NCBI GenBank assembly: GCA_964629335.1
Contig: CAZVRH010000001.1
Location: 1 to 64,000 of the forward strand
Direction: 5' to 3'
DNA from: CACPJA01 sp964629335
GTDB lineage: Bacteria > Pseudomonadota > Gammaproteobacteria > Steroidobacterales > UBA11654
DNA length: 64,000 bases
Positions 8,113 through 15,903 of this stretch are shown one piece after another. The notes beneath the pieces were generated by a model. The model worked only from the letters and a program-made list of their open reading frames with translations, was not told where the DNA came from and made no database searches. The position numbers and the translations under genes were made by a program. Each line of letters starts with the position of its first letter. Positions within the stretch are counted from its first letter, which is position 1.

Positions 8113-10509
8113 ATGTCGACGTTAACAAAGACACAAAAAGTCACTAGTGTAGCAGCCGCTGTTTCAGCAGCATTGGCTGGTTACACAACTGCACAAGCTC
8201 AGTTGGAAGAAATTGTAGTTACGGCTACCAAGAAAGCTGAAAGCCTTCAAGACATTGCTGGTTCTGTACAAGCGATCACTGAAGACCAATTGAACAAAGC
8301 ACAAGTAGTCAATATGGAGGACTATGCAAAACTCATACCTGCGATGAGTTACGTTAATTACACACCAGGAACCGGAAAGGTTTACTTTAGAGGTATTGCC
8401 GATGATAACGGCACCTTTATCTCTGAAGAGTCAACCGCTCTATACATCGATGAACAACCAGTTACACAATCTGGTATGGCTGTAGATGTTAGAATGATTG
8501 ATATCGCTCGTATAGAGGCTCTTGCAGGACCACAAGGAAGTCTTTATGGTTCAAGTGCTCAATCCGGAACCATTAGAATCATTACCAATAAACCAGACCC
8601 AAGCGGGTTTGCAGCATCGACCGATGTAACCCTCAGAGCTTCAGCAACATCCCCTAGAAATGAAGACAGCTGGGAAGTTACCGGTATGGTCAATGTTCCA
8701 ATATCAGATAACTTTGCAATCCGTGCTGTTGGTTTTACTGCCACAGACGGTGGTTATGTGGATGTAATAGACGGACAAAGTGCTAGATTTGGACTAAACA
8801 ATAATACCGCATTCAATCCATCTGCAGTTAGAGAAGACGTTAACACTTTTGAGTCGAAAGGCGGAAGAATTTTTGGCCGATGGGATATGGATGATGGGTA
8901 TATTCAAGCCGGAGTGTCAGTACAAAATAACTCTGCAGACGGCTACAACTACTTCGACCAAACCATTGGTGATCTTCAAAGAATATCCTTCTATGATGAA
9001 CCACGAGACGATGACTGGACTCAACTATCGCTCACAGTGGAAAAAGATCTTGGCTTTGCTAAGTTAATTTCTGCAACCTCTTATTTTGATAGAGACGTTT
9101 ACTACATAAACGATCGATCAGTCTACTCTATGTATTTTGGAACCTTCTGTTACTACTACAATGGTGCACCAGGAGGTTGGAGCAAATACTGCTTCCAACC
9201 TGTGGGCACTGCTTACTGGTATAACGATGTTCCTGGATTCAATGAATTGATTCAATGGAACAGCTCTAAAACTCAGGAATTTAGATTATCGAACCAAACA
9301 GATGACCTTGACTGGGTAGTAGGATTGTTCTACCAAGAACGAGAAGAGGGATGGGACTTTCACACACAAACTGTTGATTATAGAAATTCAGTAGGGTATC
9401 AAAACCGCCTAAATTATCTCACTTACTATTTACCCGATCGACTTCCACTGGCGCCAACCGATATATGGTGGTCGTCATACGACAGAACCGAATGGGAAAC
9501 CATGGCAGTCTTTGGTGAAATTAACTATCGATTTGATGAAAATTGGGAGTTAACAGCTGGTGGGCGATATTTTGATCGTTCAGCAGATAAGACTTATTGG
9601 GTAGAAAATCCACACGGTGCATTAACTGCCGATGGAATCCTTCCTAAGAATAAGAGAGACAACCCGAGTAATAAAGATTTCGTTCCTAAAGTGAGCATCA
9701 AGTACAATGTCAATGATGACACCATGGCTTACATACTCTATTCAGAAGGGTATAGACCTGGTGGTGTAAATCGAGGTAGATCATCTGCCCCAATTTACCC
9801 TGATTCATACGATGCTGACTTCTTAGAAAACAAAGAAATTGGAGTGAAAACTACACTAGCAGACGGTCGATTAAGACTGAATGCGACTTACTTCACTATG
9901 GATTGGGATAATTACCAGATCGAACTTGTTGATCCAAGTAATCTGCCTTGTGGCTCTGAGAGTGCCTACCCTGCTCCACAATGTGGACAACCGTGGCAAA
10001 AAGTGGTGGCTAACTTAGGATTTGCTGGATCTGATGGATTCACCCTAGAAATACTAGCTGCGATTGGAGACAATGCAGAACTAGGCTGGAACTCTCAATG
10101 GGTGACAGCTGAAACAGTCACTGCACTAGCAGATGGCAGTGCTCCATCAGGATCTAGACTGCCTCAGATACCAGAGTTTAAAAGCAATATGTGGTTTGAG
10201 AAGAGCATGCAGTTTGATGCCTTTGGAGCTAATGAAGCATTCATTAGAGGTTCTGTGAGTTACACCGGTGACTCGGTCAGTGCGGTCCAACCTAGTTATC
10301 AGTTCCTTCAAAAATCATACACGATAGCAGATGCTAAATTCGGTGTGTTAGGCGATGATTGGGAAGTCAGCTTCTTCGTCAATAACATTACGGATGAAAG
10401 AGCAGAAATTGCTGTGAACGATTGGTACTTTGACTTCTTCTTTGGAAGAGGAAGACAGTATACTAATAGGCCTAGAGAGATAGGAATTAGATACACCAAA
10501 CGCTGGTAA
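8113..10509 (+). CDS. TonB-dependent outer-membrane receptor
   Basis: This 798-aa receptor has a signal peptide of about 29 residues ending TAQAQ, followed at once by a TonB box within LEEIVVTATKK. It then has a plug domain (ITEDQLNKAQVVNMEDYAKLIP; GPQGSLYGSSAQSGTIRIITNKP) and a long 22-strand-type barrel ending in the aromatic residue Trp (IGIRYTKRW). It imports a large or scarce ligand across the outer membrane using TonB energy. The plug resembles the broad family annotated for siderophores, vitamin B12 or glycans; the ligand cannot be read from sequence. The start is ATG 8113 with AGGGG 9 nt upstream. It stands alone, followed by terminators. Confidence 0.95.
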   Translation: MSTLTKTQKVTSVAAAVSAALAGYTTAQAQLEEIVVTATKKAESLQDIAGSVQAITEDQLNKAQVVNMEDYAKLIPAMSYVNYTPGTGKVYFRGIADDNGTFISEESTALYIDEQPVTQSGMAVDVRMIDIARIEALAGPQGSLYGSSAQSGTIRIITNKPDPSGFAASTDVTLRASATSPRNEDSWEVTGMVNVPISDNFAIRAVGFTATDGGYVDVIDGQSARFGLNNNTAFNPSAVREDVNTFESKGGRIFGRWDMDDGYIQAGVSVQNNSADGYNYFDQTIGDLQRISFYDEPRDDDWTQLSLTVEKDLGFAKLISATSYFDRDVYYINDRSVYSMYFGTFCYYYNGAPGGWSKYCFQPVGTAYWYNDVPGFNELIQWNSSKTQEFRLSNQTDDLDWVVGLFYQEREEGWDFHTQTVDYRNSVGYQNRLNYLTYYLPDRLPLAPTDIWWSSYDRTEWETMAVFGEINYRFDENWELTAGGRYFDRSADKTYWVENPHGALTADGILPKNKRDNPSNKDFVPKVSIKYNVNDDTMAYILYSEGYRPGGVNRGRSSAPIYPDSYDADFLENKEIGVKTTLADGRLRLNATYFTMDWDNYQIELVDPSNLPCGSESAYPAPQCGQPWQKVVANLGFAGSDGFTLEILAAIGDNAELGWNSQWVTAETVTALADGSAPSGSRLPQIPEFKSNMWFEKSMQFDAFGANEAFIRGSVSYTGDSVSAVQPSYQFLQKSYTIADAKFGVLGDDWEVSFFVNNITDERAEIAVNDWYFDFFFGRGRQYTNRPREIGIRYTKRW

Positions 10510-10531
10510 TAGCGGAACAACATTACAATAG

Positions 10532-10567
10532 AAAAGCCCCTGAAAAGGGGCTTTTTATTTTTTCCTA
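10532..10567 (+). terminator. Rho-independent terminator after the TonB receptor
   Basis: A perfect 9-bp stem (AAAAGCCCC 10532-10540, GGGGCTTTT 10547-10555) with a 6-nt loop is followed by a T-rich run. It lies 22 nt after the receptor stop. Confidence 0.92.
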
Positions 10568-10616
10568 ATTTTTTTTGATTTAGTATTTAATTACAAAATT
10601 TCTGACTTAGAAACCA

Positions 10617-10652
10617 TAAAAAACCCCCATTTTATATGTGGGGTCTTTTTTA
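10617..10652 (+). terminator. Second, tandem Rho-independent terminator
   Basis: The stem ACCCC (10623-10627) / GGGGT (10640-10644) is extended by CA/TG across a one-base bulge. It is flanked by an A-run on the left and TTTTTT on the right, so it might work in both directions. It insulates the UbiD-like gene from the receptor transcript. Confidence 0.8.
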
Positions 10653-10704
10653 TTTCAAATAGCTATATACAATGGGTACTAACAAAAAATTCATCGACTA
10701 AAAA

Positions 10705-12195
10705 ATGACACAAACTATTGCAGCAAAACAGTCTACGGTTAAAACGGGTCCCTATGACTCTTTACGAGAGTACATGGAAGCCATTGAAAAACATGGAAGC
10801 GTCATCCGTATTGATCAAATTGATCAAGACAACTACGAATTAACAGGATTGATGTACAAACTGATAGATAAGCACGGATGGCTTGGTGCTCCCGCATTGA
10901 TCGTTGATAAGATAAAAATTTCAGGCGAATGGAAGGAAGGTCCAATTATTGTTAATCAATATGGGATGGGTGCACATGAAGCTCTAGCAGTTGGTGTTGA
11001 TATTGATCTCTTAGAAGAAGGTCAACATATCTATAACTATAAAAAAGCCCTGGAAAAAATGATGGAGATGGGTGAAATAAAACCAATAACAACCAAGGAA
11101 ATTCAAAAGGAAGACGCACCGAGCAAAGAAATAATGATCCAAGAAAATGATATCAATGTATTAGATTTCCCTTTTCTCCAGAGCAACCCGGCAGATAATG
11201 GGAGATTCATTAATACAGGTAATTTGGTTCTCGTTGATTCTGAGCTTGGAAAAAATGTAGGCACTTACAGAATGCAAATTAAAGGACCTAGAAAGATAGG
11301 CATTAACCCAGAAAAAGGTCAGGACGGTTGGAAATTCTTAATGGCAAAAAGAGAAAGAGGTGAGGCAGTCGCTCAAGCAGCAGTGGTGTTAGGCACCGAC
11401 CCGATCGTATTTGCAATGAGCAGCTCAAAGACTGCAAGAACGGGGCAAGATGAACTAGAAATTGCAGGGGGGTTTAAAGGGAAGTCGGTAGAGGTCGTGA
11501 AATGTGAAAACAGTGACATACTAGTCCCAGCCAATGTAGAGATGATTATAGAAGGTGAAATACCTTTGAATGATCTAGAAAAAGAAGGGCCATTTGGAGA
11601 AATGTATGGCTATATGGGTCTCCCTCACGAAGAACAATTTTATATGAATATTAAAACAATCACGCACAGAAAAAAGCCCTTTATAGTCAATCAATTTACT
11701 GGAGTCACAAGAGGCTTTGTTACCAGCCCTGGTGAAGCTGCATCGCTCAGAGGCTTTAGTAAATTTATACCTGAACTCACAGGATTTACTATCCCCATTA
11801 ATCATGTGGGGTTTATATTTATTAGTATTGATAAAACCAAACCACATCAGGCCATTGAAGTTGCAGAAAAACTAAATTTTCTCCCTATTGGTAAAATTGT
11901 GATTGTGGTTGATAAAGACGTTGACATACATAATACAACCGAGGTTTTCAGTACCGTGGGTGCACGCTGGCAGCCATATCCTGGATCTAAGATTATCGAT
12001 GAAGGACCAGGATTCTTCTTAGACCCCAGTGCCAAAACTAGAGGGAAATCATCAAAAATTATCATTGACGCTACCCGACAGCTCCCCGAAGAAAACGGTC
12101 CATCTCCCTATCCTAAATTAAACAGAGAACACTTGGTTGAACATGATCCAGAAATCTTTGATCTAATTAAAGAAAAGTGGGGTCACCTATTATAA
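10705..12195 (+). CDS. UbiD-family prenyl-FMN-dependent decarboxylase
   Basis: This 496-aa protein matches the UbiD (3-octaprenyl-4-hydroxybenzoate decarboxylase-like) family in length and motifs. MQIKGPRKIGINPEKGQDGW precedes the cofactor-site region, and IIEGEIPLNDLEKEGPFGEMYGYMG carries the conserved acidic residues of the active site. Family members reversibly (de)carboxylate aromatic or alpha,beta-unsaturated acids with prenylated FMN made by UbiX; no ubiX is in this window. Its neighbour, 12 nt downstream, is an SMP-30-like propeller rather than a ubiquinone gene, so a catabolic decarboxylase is more likely than ubiquinone synthesis. Confidence 0.88.
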   Translation: MTQTIAAKQSTVKTGPYDSLREYMEAIEKHGSVIRIDQIDQDNYELTGLMYKLIDKHGWLGAPALIVDKIKISGEWKEGPIIVNQYGMGAHEALAVGVDIDLLEEGQHIYNYKKALEKMMEMGEIKPITTKEIQKEDAPSKEIMIQENDINVLDFPFLQSNPADNGRFINTGNLVLVDSELGKNVGTYRMQIKGPRKIGINPEKGQDGWKFLMAKRERGEAVAQAAVVLGTDPIVFAMSSSKTARTGQDELEIAGGFKGKSVEVVKCENSDILVPANVEMIIEGEIPLNDLEKEGPFGEMYGYMGLPHEEQFYMNIKTITHRKKPFIVNQFTGVTRGFVTSPGEAASLRGFSKFIPELTGFTIPINHVGFIFISIDKTKPHQAIEVAEKLNFLPIGKIVIVVDKDVDIHNTTEVFSTVGARWQPYPGSKIIDEGPGFFLDPSAKTRGKSSKIIIDATRQLPEENGPSPYPKLNREHLVEHDPEIFDLIKEKWGHLL

Positions 12196-12207
12196 AAAGG
12201 AGCAGAT

Positions 12208-13173
12208 ATGACTAATGAATCAGATTTAAAACCCTTTGAGCATGGAGATATTTTTGCTGGTGCAACAATTTTAAATAACCCAGACGATGATCATGCTGGA
12301 GACGGCCGTATTATTCAATACGATAGTGATCTAAAGGTTAAGGGGACACTTTGGACTAAAAATACAACCCACTTAGTGCAAGGTCTCAAGTTTGATCTTG
12401 ATAAGAATCTCTGGGCTTTTGATAGTCAAAACTATGCATCAATTAAAGTCGCGCCCACAGGTGAACAAATTGATCAAGTAGATTTTGGTGCACGTTCATT
12501 TTCGAACGTTTGTTTTAGCGGTTCAGGCGATTTATTTCTAGGTGAACACCTTGTTGGTGATGAATCAAATAATAAAGCACTCGAAGGCCCTAGGAAATTA
12601 GGCACTGTTCTTCCTTTTATGCCAGATACTCAAAGATACGGGGACGGCAATCTCTATAAATTTTCTAATAACGGGGACCTCCTTGACACTTATGAAACTG
12701 AAACACACGGAGGAATGCCTGGCTTTTTAGGTATTACAGCTTCAACTATGGATGCTGATGAGTCTAAAGTTGTCTATATTTCTGAATTGGGCAATCGGAT
12801 TTTCCAGTACGATATTCATAATAATCAACAACTGGATGATCTGATCACCTATGAGCCGGATAGCGGCAATATGGTGATCGCCATTAGTTATGCGACCAAC
12901 GGTGATTTTTACTCCATTAAAGCAAATTTTGGGGCAGGATTTGCACTTTGCAAACACAATCCAGACACTGGTGAAATCACTGATGAGAAAATATTACCTG
13001 GGCCGGGTTGGGCGTCCCTATGTCTTTCATCGGACTGTCAACATGCATTCATTGGCAATTTCTTTAATGGTAAAATTGGGAAATTCTCTATCGAAACTGG
13101 GGAAATAATAGATAGTGCAGAGACTTCTGTAGAGAGATCACTCGCTGGAATAGCTGAGTTCAACCAAACTTAG
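12208..13173 (+). CDS. SMP-30/gluconolactonase-like beta-propeller protein (paralog 1)
   Basis: This 321-aa protein without a leader is built of repeated beta-propeller blades, e.g. GRIIQYDSDLKVKGTLWT, NLWAFDSQNYASIKVAPTGEQ and HAFIGNFFNGKIGKFSIETGEI. It is most like SMP-30/gluconolactonase/LRE-type hydrolases (calcium-dependent lactonases), but I cannot identify a full metal site. It lies 12 nt after the UbiD-like gene with a good Shine-Dalgarno (AAAAGGAG), so the two form an operon and may act in sequence. A clear paralog lies at 58174-59130 with a shared N-terminus (KPFE.GDIF) and C-terminal SxxGxAEF. Confidence 0.72.
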   Translation: MTNESDLKPFEHGDIFAGATILNNPDDDHAGDGRIIQYDSDLKVKGTLWTKNTTHLVQGLKFDLDKNLWAFDSQNYASIKVAPTGEQIDQVDFGARSFSNVCFSGSGDLFLGEHLVGDESNNKALEGPRKLGTVLPFMPDTQRYGDGNLYKFSNNGDLLDTYETETHGGMPGFLGITASTMDADESKVVYISELGNRIFQYDIHNNQQLDDLITYEPDSGNMVIAISYATNGDFYSIKANFGAGFALCKHNPDTGEITDEKILPGPGWASLCLSSDCQHAFIGNFFNGKIGKFSIETGEIIDSAETSVERSLAGIAEFNQT

Positions 13174-13176
13174 TTG

Positions 13177-14001
13177 TTACCAGGGCACCGTCTTGCCGTT
13201 GTAATTAATATAAGCAGCAGTATTATCAACGGTGATGTCTTCAATGTTTCTTATCATCTCAGAAACTGCAAGTTCTGGGCTTCGCATAGGAAATGGAAGA
13301 CCGGTCATGAAATCAGTGTCAGTGGCTCCAGGGTTCACCATGCCGACAGCGATTCCTCTGCTTTTCAATTGGAGAGCAAGATTCACCATCACCATATTCA
13401 ATGCTGTTTTACTGGATCGATAGAAAAAAAGACGCCCTCCGCCACGATTAAACGCTGTTGCTATTGATCCTTCACTGCTGGAAACAGTAACAATTTTTTT
13501 CAATTGACTGTTTTTTACATGGGGGTAAAACGCCTCTGCCATCTTCAAAGGCCCTATGGTATTTACAGCTAAAACACTTTCATAAACCTCATAATCCATG
13601 TTACCAAACAGTTGATTGCTAGAGCCACCTGAGATTCCTGCGTTATTGAGCAGAACATCGATAGGTACATTCTGAAGTTCTGACGCTAGCTGATCTATCC
13701 TGGGATGATCAGTTACATCTAGTTGTTGGATGGTAAGAAGATTTGGATAATTTTCTTTTAAATCAATAAGGTCATCAGCTTTATTAGGGGTTCTACAAGT
13801 GGCAATTACGTTCCACCCCAGGGCTAAATACTGTCTTGTAAACTCTAGTCCTATGCCTCTGTTCGCTCCTGTGATTAAGGTTGTTGGAGTATAGGCTGCC
13901 TCTTCTTCTGATTTGATTTCATTATTAAATGTAAACCCTATCATTAAAACTGAAATCATCAGCATTGTTAAATATGACTTACAACTCGATTTTATTTTCA
14001 T
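13177..14001 (-). CDS. Exported short-chain dehydrogenase/reductase (SDR), copy 1
   Basis: This 274-aa classical SDR has the cofactor motif TGANRGIG, NNAG, the catalytic Ser region TVSSSEG and the active-site YRSSK. Before the Rossmann fold is an unusual N-terminal extension of ~38 residues with a basic start and a hydrophobic core (TMLMISVLMIGFTF), which looks like a Sec signal peptide or membrane anchor. The family does NAD(P)-dependent alcohol/ketone oxidoreduction, normally in the cytosol. It converges on the propeller gene with a 3-nt gap, and the Rieske oxygenase gene is 19 nt upstream on the same strand. A paralog with the same layout is at 53439-54284. Confidence 0.85.
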   Translation of the reverse strand: MKIKSSCKSYLTMLMISVLMIGFTFNNEIKSEEEAAYTPTTLITGANRGIGLEFTRQYLALGWNVIATCRTPNKADDLIDLKENYPNLLTIQQLDVTDHPRIDQLASELQNVPIDVLLNNAGISGGSSNQLFGNMDYEVYESVLAVNTIGPLKMAEAFYPHVKNSQLKKIVTVSSSEGSIATAFNRGGGRLFFYRSSKTALNMVMVNLALQLKSRGIAVGMVNPGATDTDFMTGLPFPMRSPELAVSEMIRNIEDITVDNTAAYINYNGKTVPW

Positions 14002-14020
14002 AAATTATCCTACTATATAA

Positions 14021-15133
14021 TTACTGAACTGGGATTTTATCCAGAACCCAGCCTTTTTGTTTTTTCCTCTCTGGTGAAGGAATTGCAAACGCTTTTTTAC
14101 CCTGTTCTTGTTGTACTGCTTTTGTATCAATTTTCCAGCCTTTATTTGCCCAACCAGAAAGTAGCTTTCTGTATTTAATACAAGGCTCGTCAGCAGGAAC
14201 TAAAAACTCTTTGGTGTTTGAACTGGGTGTAAGTACTGGCTCTAATTGCTCTAAAACAGTTATGTCTTGTTGTGCTATCACCATACATCTATCAGCTATT
14301 GGTTTATCCATATTTTCATCCAGCATCATTTTTCTCATATTGACTAAGAATATTTTCACATGATCCTCTTCAATTGGACATTCGAACATATACTGTCTAA
14401 ATTCTGAATTCTCATTAAACACAATATAGGTCCACATTTGATTGGGCCCTACGACCCCTGAACCTGCCATTCGCTCATCGCTTGCTTCTTTTATTTGAGG
14501 ACCCTCTTGTTTAGAAGCCGGTGATTTAAAAGCATGCCAAAACCCAAAGCCCCATTTTTTAGGGCCAAACATATTATCCACAAATCTTAGATCATTAACC
14601 TTATAATCTTCGTCTTCGCCCTCGTGTCCGTGTGTTGGATGTACAAATTCATTATGAGCAGCGTCTAGGCCATTTTCAATTGAACGTTCAAAATTTATTT
14701 TTGCCTCATAATTTAACCAATTCGCTCTCCAGTTTTCTTCATCTTCTAGCTCAGCAATAGGCATTATAGGTGGCCTCTTACCCTCTTCTAAGTCTCCTAA
14801 AAATGCAAAAACTATGCCGTACTTCTCTTCTGTTGGATAAGCATCTATTCTCGTTCTTTTTGGAATTTTTGCATCCTTGCCTAAAGATGGAATTCTCTTG
14901 CATTCTCCCTGGCCATTAAATCTCCAACCATGATAGGGGCACTGGATACAATCCTCTCTGATAACACCTCCAGCCAATGATCCGCCTCTATGAATACATG
15001 TATCACTCAGAGTCTGAGGTACACCTTTGGAATCTCTGAAACTAACAAAATTCTGACCCAACATTCTGACTCTTACAGGCTCATCTTTTAATTCTTCACT
15101 GAAAATTACTGGATACCAAAAATTGATATACAC
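14021..15133 (-). CDS. Rieske non-heme iron oxygenase, catalytic subunit
   Basis: This 370-aa protein has an N-terminal Rieske [2Fe-2S] domain with C46-x-H48 and C65-x-x-H68 ligands (CIHRGGS, CPYHGW). A catalytic domain follows with the mononuclear-iron motif GLDAAHNEFVH. This is the PaO/vanillate-demethylase-like oxygenase layout: O2 plus electrons from a reductase hydroxylate or demethylate an organic substrate. No ferredoxin or reductase gene is adjacent. The start is GTG 15133 with a strong GGGAGGAG just upstream. It is divergent from the flavin-monooxygenase operon, with a dyad between them (15212-15233), and probably co-transcribed with the downstream SDR. Confidence 0.9.
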   Translation of the reverse strand: MYINFWYPVIFSEELKDEPVRVRMLGQNFVSFRDSKGVPQTLSDTCIHRGGSLAGGVIREDCIQCPYHGWRFNGQGECKRIPSLGKDAKIPKRTRIDAYPTEEKYGIVFAFLGDLEEGKRPPIMPIAELEDEENWRANWLNYEAKINFERSIENGLDAAHNEFVHPTHGHEGEDEDYKVNDLRFVDNMFGPKKWGFGFWHAFKSPASKQEGPQIKEASDERMAGSGVVGPNQMWTYIVFNENSEFRQYMFECPIEEDHVKIFLVNMRKMMLDENMDKPIADRCMVIAQQDITVLEQLEPVLTPSSNTKEFLVPADEPCIKYRKLLSGWANKGWKIDTKAVQQEQGKKAFAIPSPERKKQKGWVLDKIPVQ

Positions 15134-15211
15134 TTTCTCCTCCCTTCAAATTACATAAAAGTACAACTGACTAATATTTTAATCTAATTTCCTTAACAGT
15201 AGAATACGATA

Positions 15212-15233
15212 TATGAATCAAAAAAGATTCGTA
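15212..15233. promoter_or_regulatory. Dyad operator candidate between the Rieske and monooxygenase genes
   Basis: TATGAATC (15212-15219) and GATTCGTA (15226-15233) form an 8-bp inverted repeat around AAAAAA. It has one imperfect pair (T-G), in a 155-nt divergent intergenic region. An AACTGAT-TTAATT direct repeat follows (about 15232-15263). The layout suits a repressor site governing both directions; no regulator gene is adjacent. Confidence 0.4.
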
Positions 15234-15288
15234 ACTGATATATTAATTAACTGATTTAATTAACTTAAGAGATGAAAGAGGTAGCAAC

Positions 15289-15900
15289 ATGGCTATGATG
15301 CAAGGAAGCAATAAACCAAAAAATGAAGAAAAACCGAGTGGAGGCCCTCCGTTGGAGGCTATGACAGCAGAAACTCTAGCTCCCCCGACAGGCATGGAAG
15401 GCAGAGAAGAAGATCTGGCCAAAGCTATGCAAATCTTAGTGAAAACAATGAAAATACAAAAACCTTATCCTCATGACACAAACGATGCTTTGCTAAAAGC
15501 GCATTTGAATGCTGTTCAATTTGCTAAGAATAATGGCCTCCTTGAAGCCTATATTGAGCATGATTTAAACACTATGATGCCATTGCTTGAACGCACCAAA
15601 GCTATGATCGAAACCACAGGTGATAAGGAACTGGCTTTGGTCATGAATTTTGAAAGAACTGGCTGCTTTTTCCAAATGTTTCTAGATCCGCAAGCTGAGC
15701 CAGGTAAACGAACATTTACCTTTCCATTTAGGAAGGTGCTCAATGCCGCAAGAGGTATAGGCCAATTTGATCTCACTGAAGAAGAAGTCTTTGATAAATG
15801 GTGGCGACCAAGATATCTCGGCTACGGTAAAGCAGTGGGGGTTGAACTGAAGATTTCTGATATGGATGAGGATGGAAAGGTGACCGTAGAAATTGCGTAA
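15289..15900 (+). CDS. Uncharacterised 203-aa protein beside a flavin monooxygenase
   Basis: I do not recognise this family. The N-terminal ~45 residues are Met-, Pro- and Gly-rich and probably disordered. The rest is a soluble helical domain (EDLAKAMQILVKTMKI; ALLKAHLNAVQFAKNNGLLEAYIEHDLN) ending in a more mixed, acidic tail (VGVELKISDMDEDGKVTVEIA). There is no leader or membrane segment. A Shine-Dalgarno (AGAGG) precedes ATG 15289. It lies 3 nt before the monooxygenase-like gene and is surely co-transcribed, so it may be a partner or small subunit of that enzyme; this is inference from position only. Confidence 0.75.
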   Translation: MAMMQGSNKPKNEEKPSGGPPLEAMTAETLAPPTGMEGREEDLAKAMQILVKTMKIQKPYPHDTNDALLKAHLNAVQFAKNNGLLEAYIEHDLNTMMPLLERTKAMIETTGDKELALVMNFERTGCFFQMFLDPQAEPGKRTFTFPFRKVLNAARGIGQFDLTEEEVFDKWWRPRYLGYGKAVGVELKISDMDEDGKVTVEIA

Positions 15901-15903
15901 TTT

